NCBI RefSeq assembly: GCF_029223545.1
Contig: NZ_CP097870.1
Coordinates: 186,001-250,000 of the forward strand
Source: Thauera sp. GDN1
GTDB lineage: Bacteria > Pseudomonadota > Gammaproteobacteria > Burkholderiales > Rhodocyclaceae
Length of the DNA: 64,000 nucleotides
Direction of reading: 5' to 3'
Shown here: positions 63,117 through 64,000 of the stretch, piece after piece
Layout of the letters: every line of letters starts with the position of its first letter
Numbering within the stretch: position 1 is the first letter of the stretch
Made by a program: the position numbers and the translations under genes
Notes under the pieces: generated by a model
Seen by the model: the letters and a program-made list of their open reading frames with translations, nothing else
Database searches by the model: none
Told to the model about the DNA's origin: nothing

Positions 63117-64000
63117 ATGACGACGGGCGACGCTCCACGGCGTGATGGCCCGGTTGCGCTGTCGGCGTTGTTCGACGAGGCGCTGCGGTACCTTGAGCCG
63201 AAGGAACCGGCGCAGGGCACGGCGCCGAGCCAGGACGGTTTTCTCTACAGCGGCAACCGGCACGAGAGCGTGCCGCGCGCGCTGTTCCTCGACCGACGCC
63301 TGACGCCGCTGGAGCGCAATGCCTGGCAGGTGTTCCGCCTGCAGCTCAACGACGACGGCGTGACCGCCTTTCCCACCTACGACCAACTCCGCCCCTATCT
63401 GGCGTCCATGCCCTGTGCGGCGCAAGCCTCGCACGAGACCGTGGCGCGCGCCTTGACGCTGCTGCGGCTGACGCGCTGGCTCAGCCTGGTGCGGCGGCGG
63501 CGCGATCCCAAGACCGGCCGCATCCAGGGGAACCTCTACGTGCTGCACGACGAACCGCTGTCGCCCTTCGAGGCGATGCAGCTCGACCCCGACTATCTGG
63601 GCCTGGTGAGCCAAGCGCTCACGCACGCGGCGAAGGCGGTGCAGGTCGTGGGCATGAACACGCTGCGGGAGATCGCCGAAGACCCGCTGCTCAGCGGGCG
63701 CACGCTGCCGACCCGCCTGCAGGTGCTCGCGCAGCGCATGGCACGGCATGGCTGGACGACGCCAGGTTATCCACAGGAGGGTGTGGACCACGAATCCGAA
63801 GAAGGCCAGGAAGCCCTGCTTCGGAATGGCGCGCGCCCGTCTTCGGAATCCGAAGCAGGGCCGAAACCCGCGCCGGACGGCTCTCTTCGGATTCCGAAGG
63901 AGGACCGTACAGTACGTAATGATCGTATAAATGAAGTACGTACAGTACCGCGCGCGAGGGCCTTGCAGAACCTGCGGCTGCCCGAGCGTTTCCTGCGCTT
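63117..64000 (+). CDS. STY4528 family ICE protein (partial, C-terminus off window)
   Basis: The visible part is about 294 residues. Residues 15-150 form a winged-helix-like domain (RALFLDRRLTPLERNAWQVF, then HETVARALTLLRLTRWLSLVRRRRDP), similar to replication initiators. A variable linker follows (about 215-280), then LRLPERF begins the conserved C-terminal domain. STY4528-family proteins are constant core genes of this ICE class with unproven function. The linker is encoded by DNA carrying a DnaA box and palindromes, listed separately. Confidence 0.85.
   Translation, partial: MTTGDAPRRDGPVALSALFDEALRYLEPKEPAQGTAPSQDGFLYSGNRHESVPRALFLDRRLTPLERNAWQVFRLQLNDDGVTAFPTYDQLRPYLASMPCAAQASHETVARALTLLRLTRWLSLVRRRRDPKTGRIQGNLYVLHDEPLSPFEAMQLDPDYLGLVSQALTHAAKAVQVVGMNTLREIAEDPLLSGRTLPTRLQVLAQRMARHGWTTPGYPQEGVDHESEEGQEALLRNGARPSSESEAGPKPAPDGSLRIPKEDRTVRNDRINEVRTVPRARALQNLRLPERFLR
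63767..63775 (+). promoter_or_regulatory. DnaA box inside the STY4528-family gene
   Basis: TTATCCACA is an exact match to the consensus DnaA box TTATNCACA. It sits 19 bases upstream of the first of four palindrome-related sites. Confidence 0.55.
63794..63948. repeat. Phased palindromic repeats, candidate replication or partition site
   Basis: The perfect palindromes CTTCGGAATCCGAAG (63841-63855) and CTTCGGATTCCGAAG (63885-63899) have two left or right half-sites before them (63819-63827 and 63794-63801). Centres fall at 63794, 63826, 63848 and 63892: gaps of 32, 22 and 44 bases, all near whole helical turns. An AT-richer stretch follows with CGTACAGTAC repeated at 63906-63915 and 63939-63948. 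All are within the coding linker of the STY4528-family gene. Confidence 0.55.

Larger units (their letters stand above)
39250..64000. mobile_element. Integrative and conjugative element, ICEclc/PFGI-1 class (partial)
   Basis: The left limit is the tRNA-Gly fragment; the right end lies outside the window. Cargo genes occupy 39.5-58.1 kb and the core starts at 58.7 kb with hypothetical, alpA, parA, shi-like, parB, DUF2857 and STY4528-family genes, an order characteristic of this ICE class. Integrase, relaxase and conjugation genes should follow beyond 64 kb. The extent is inferred from the attachment site and the core genes. Confidence 0.65.

Noticed and set aside
1..64000. CRISPR arrays and complete insertion sequences
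   Set aside because: No regularly spaced repeats and no transposase gene were found on reading either strand.

Overview
The window looks like a Betaproteobacterium, most likely Rhodocyclales (Thauera/Azoarcus type). This is inferred from high GC (one 60-base line inside the TRAP permease counts 70% G+C by hand), the TAXI-type TRAP transporter with a DctB/DctD-like sigma-54 control pair, and the mix of redox, c-di-GMP and light-repair genes. No rRNA or complete tRNA gene was seen.

Bases 1 to about 36,000 are chromosomal backbone. They hold: an FAD oxidoreductase cut by the window edge; a TAXI-TRAP uptake operon (solute-binding protein, fused permease, DUF1850 protein, histidine kinase, sigma-54 activator) behind a near-consensus -24/-12 promoter; two short chromate transporter genes coupled to a 2H RNA ligase; an alpha/beta hydrolase with a FIST sensor protein; two large c-di-GMP proteins; an AarF/UbiB kinase; a light-damage operon (FAD oxidoreductase, photolyase, DUF2256, cryptochrome DASH) with a palindromic operator; a truncated hemoglobin, an EamA exporter and an exonuclease/GIY-YIG fusion; a glycosyltransferase; EcsC, DsbA-like and U32 (TrhP-like) proteins; an IclR regulator; and an arylsulfatase plus octaheme cytochrome c operon.

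Bases 36,000 to 39,250 form a lower-GC islet (one line counts 50% G+C) with a single large gene, a lipoprotein penicillin G acylase. It lies between two terminator modules that resemble the region downstream of a tRNA-Gly gene. The right-hand module carries an exact 18-base copy of a tRNA-Gly(CCC) 3' end without the tRNA body, which is what one end of an integrated element leaves behind.

From about 39,250 to beyond the window edge the sequence is best read as one integrative and conjugative element (ICE) of the ICEclc/PFGI-1 class. Its cargo is a LysR regulator over a broken modB, a polyhydroxyalkanoate module (phaB, phasin, phaC), a divergent TetR gene, a YbhGFSR-like efflux operon with a NodT-type outer-membrane lipoprotein, and a run of DUF2892, MBL/beta-CASP, LOG, LpxR-like and cytochrome c'-like genes, then a decayed LysR gene and an intact one. 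The core begins near 58.7 kb: a hypothetical gene, alpA, parA, a small HicA-like gene in the place of ICEclc shi, parB, a DUF2857 gene and a STY4528-family gene.

The strongest DNA-level signals outside the genes are the sigma-54 promoter with a 23-base palindrome (about 1.26 kb), the operator shared by phaC and tetR, the 21-base-period repeats upstream of alpA, and a DnaA box plus phased palindromes inside the STY4528-family gene that may mark an ICE replication origin.
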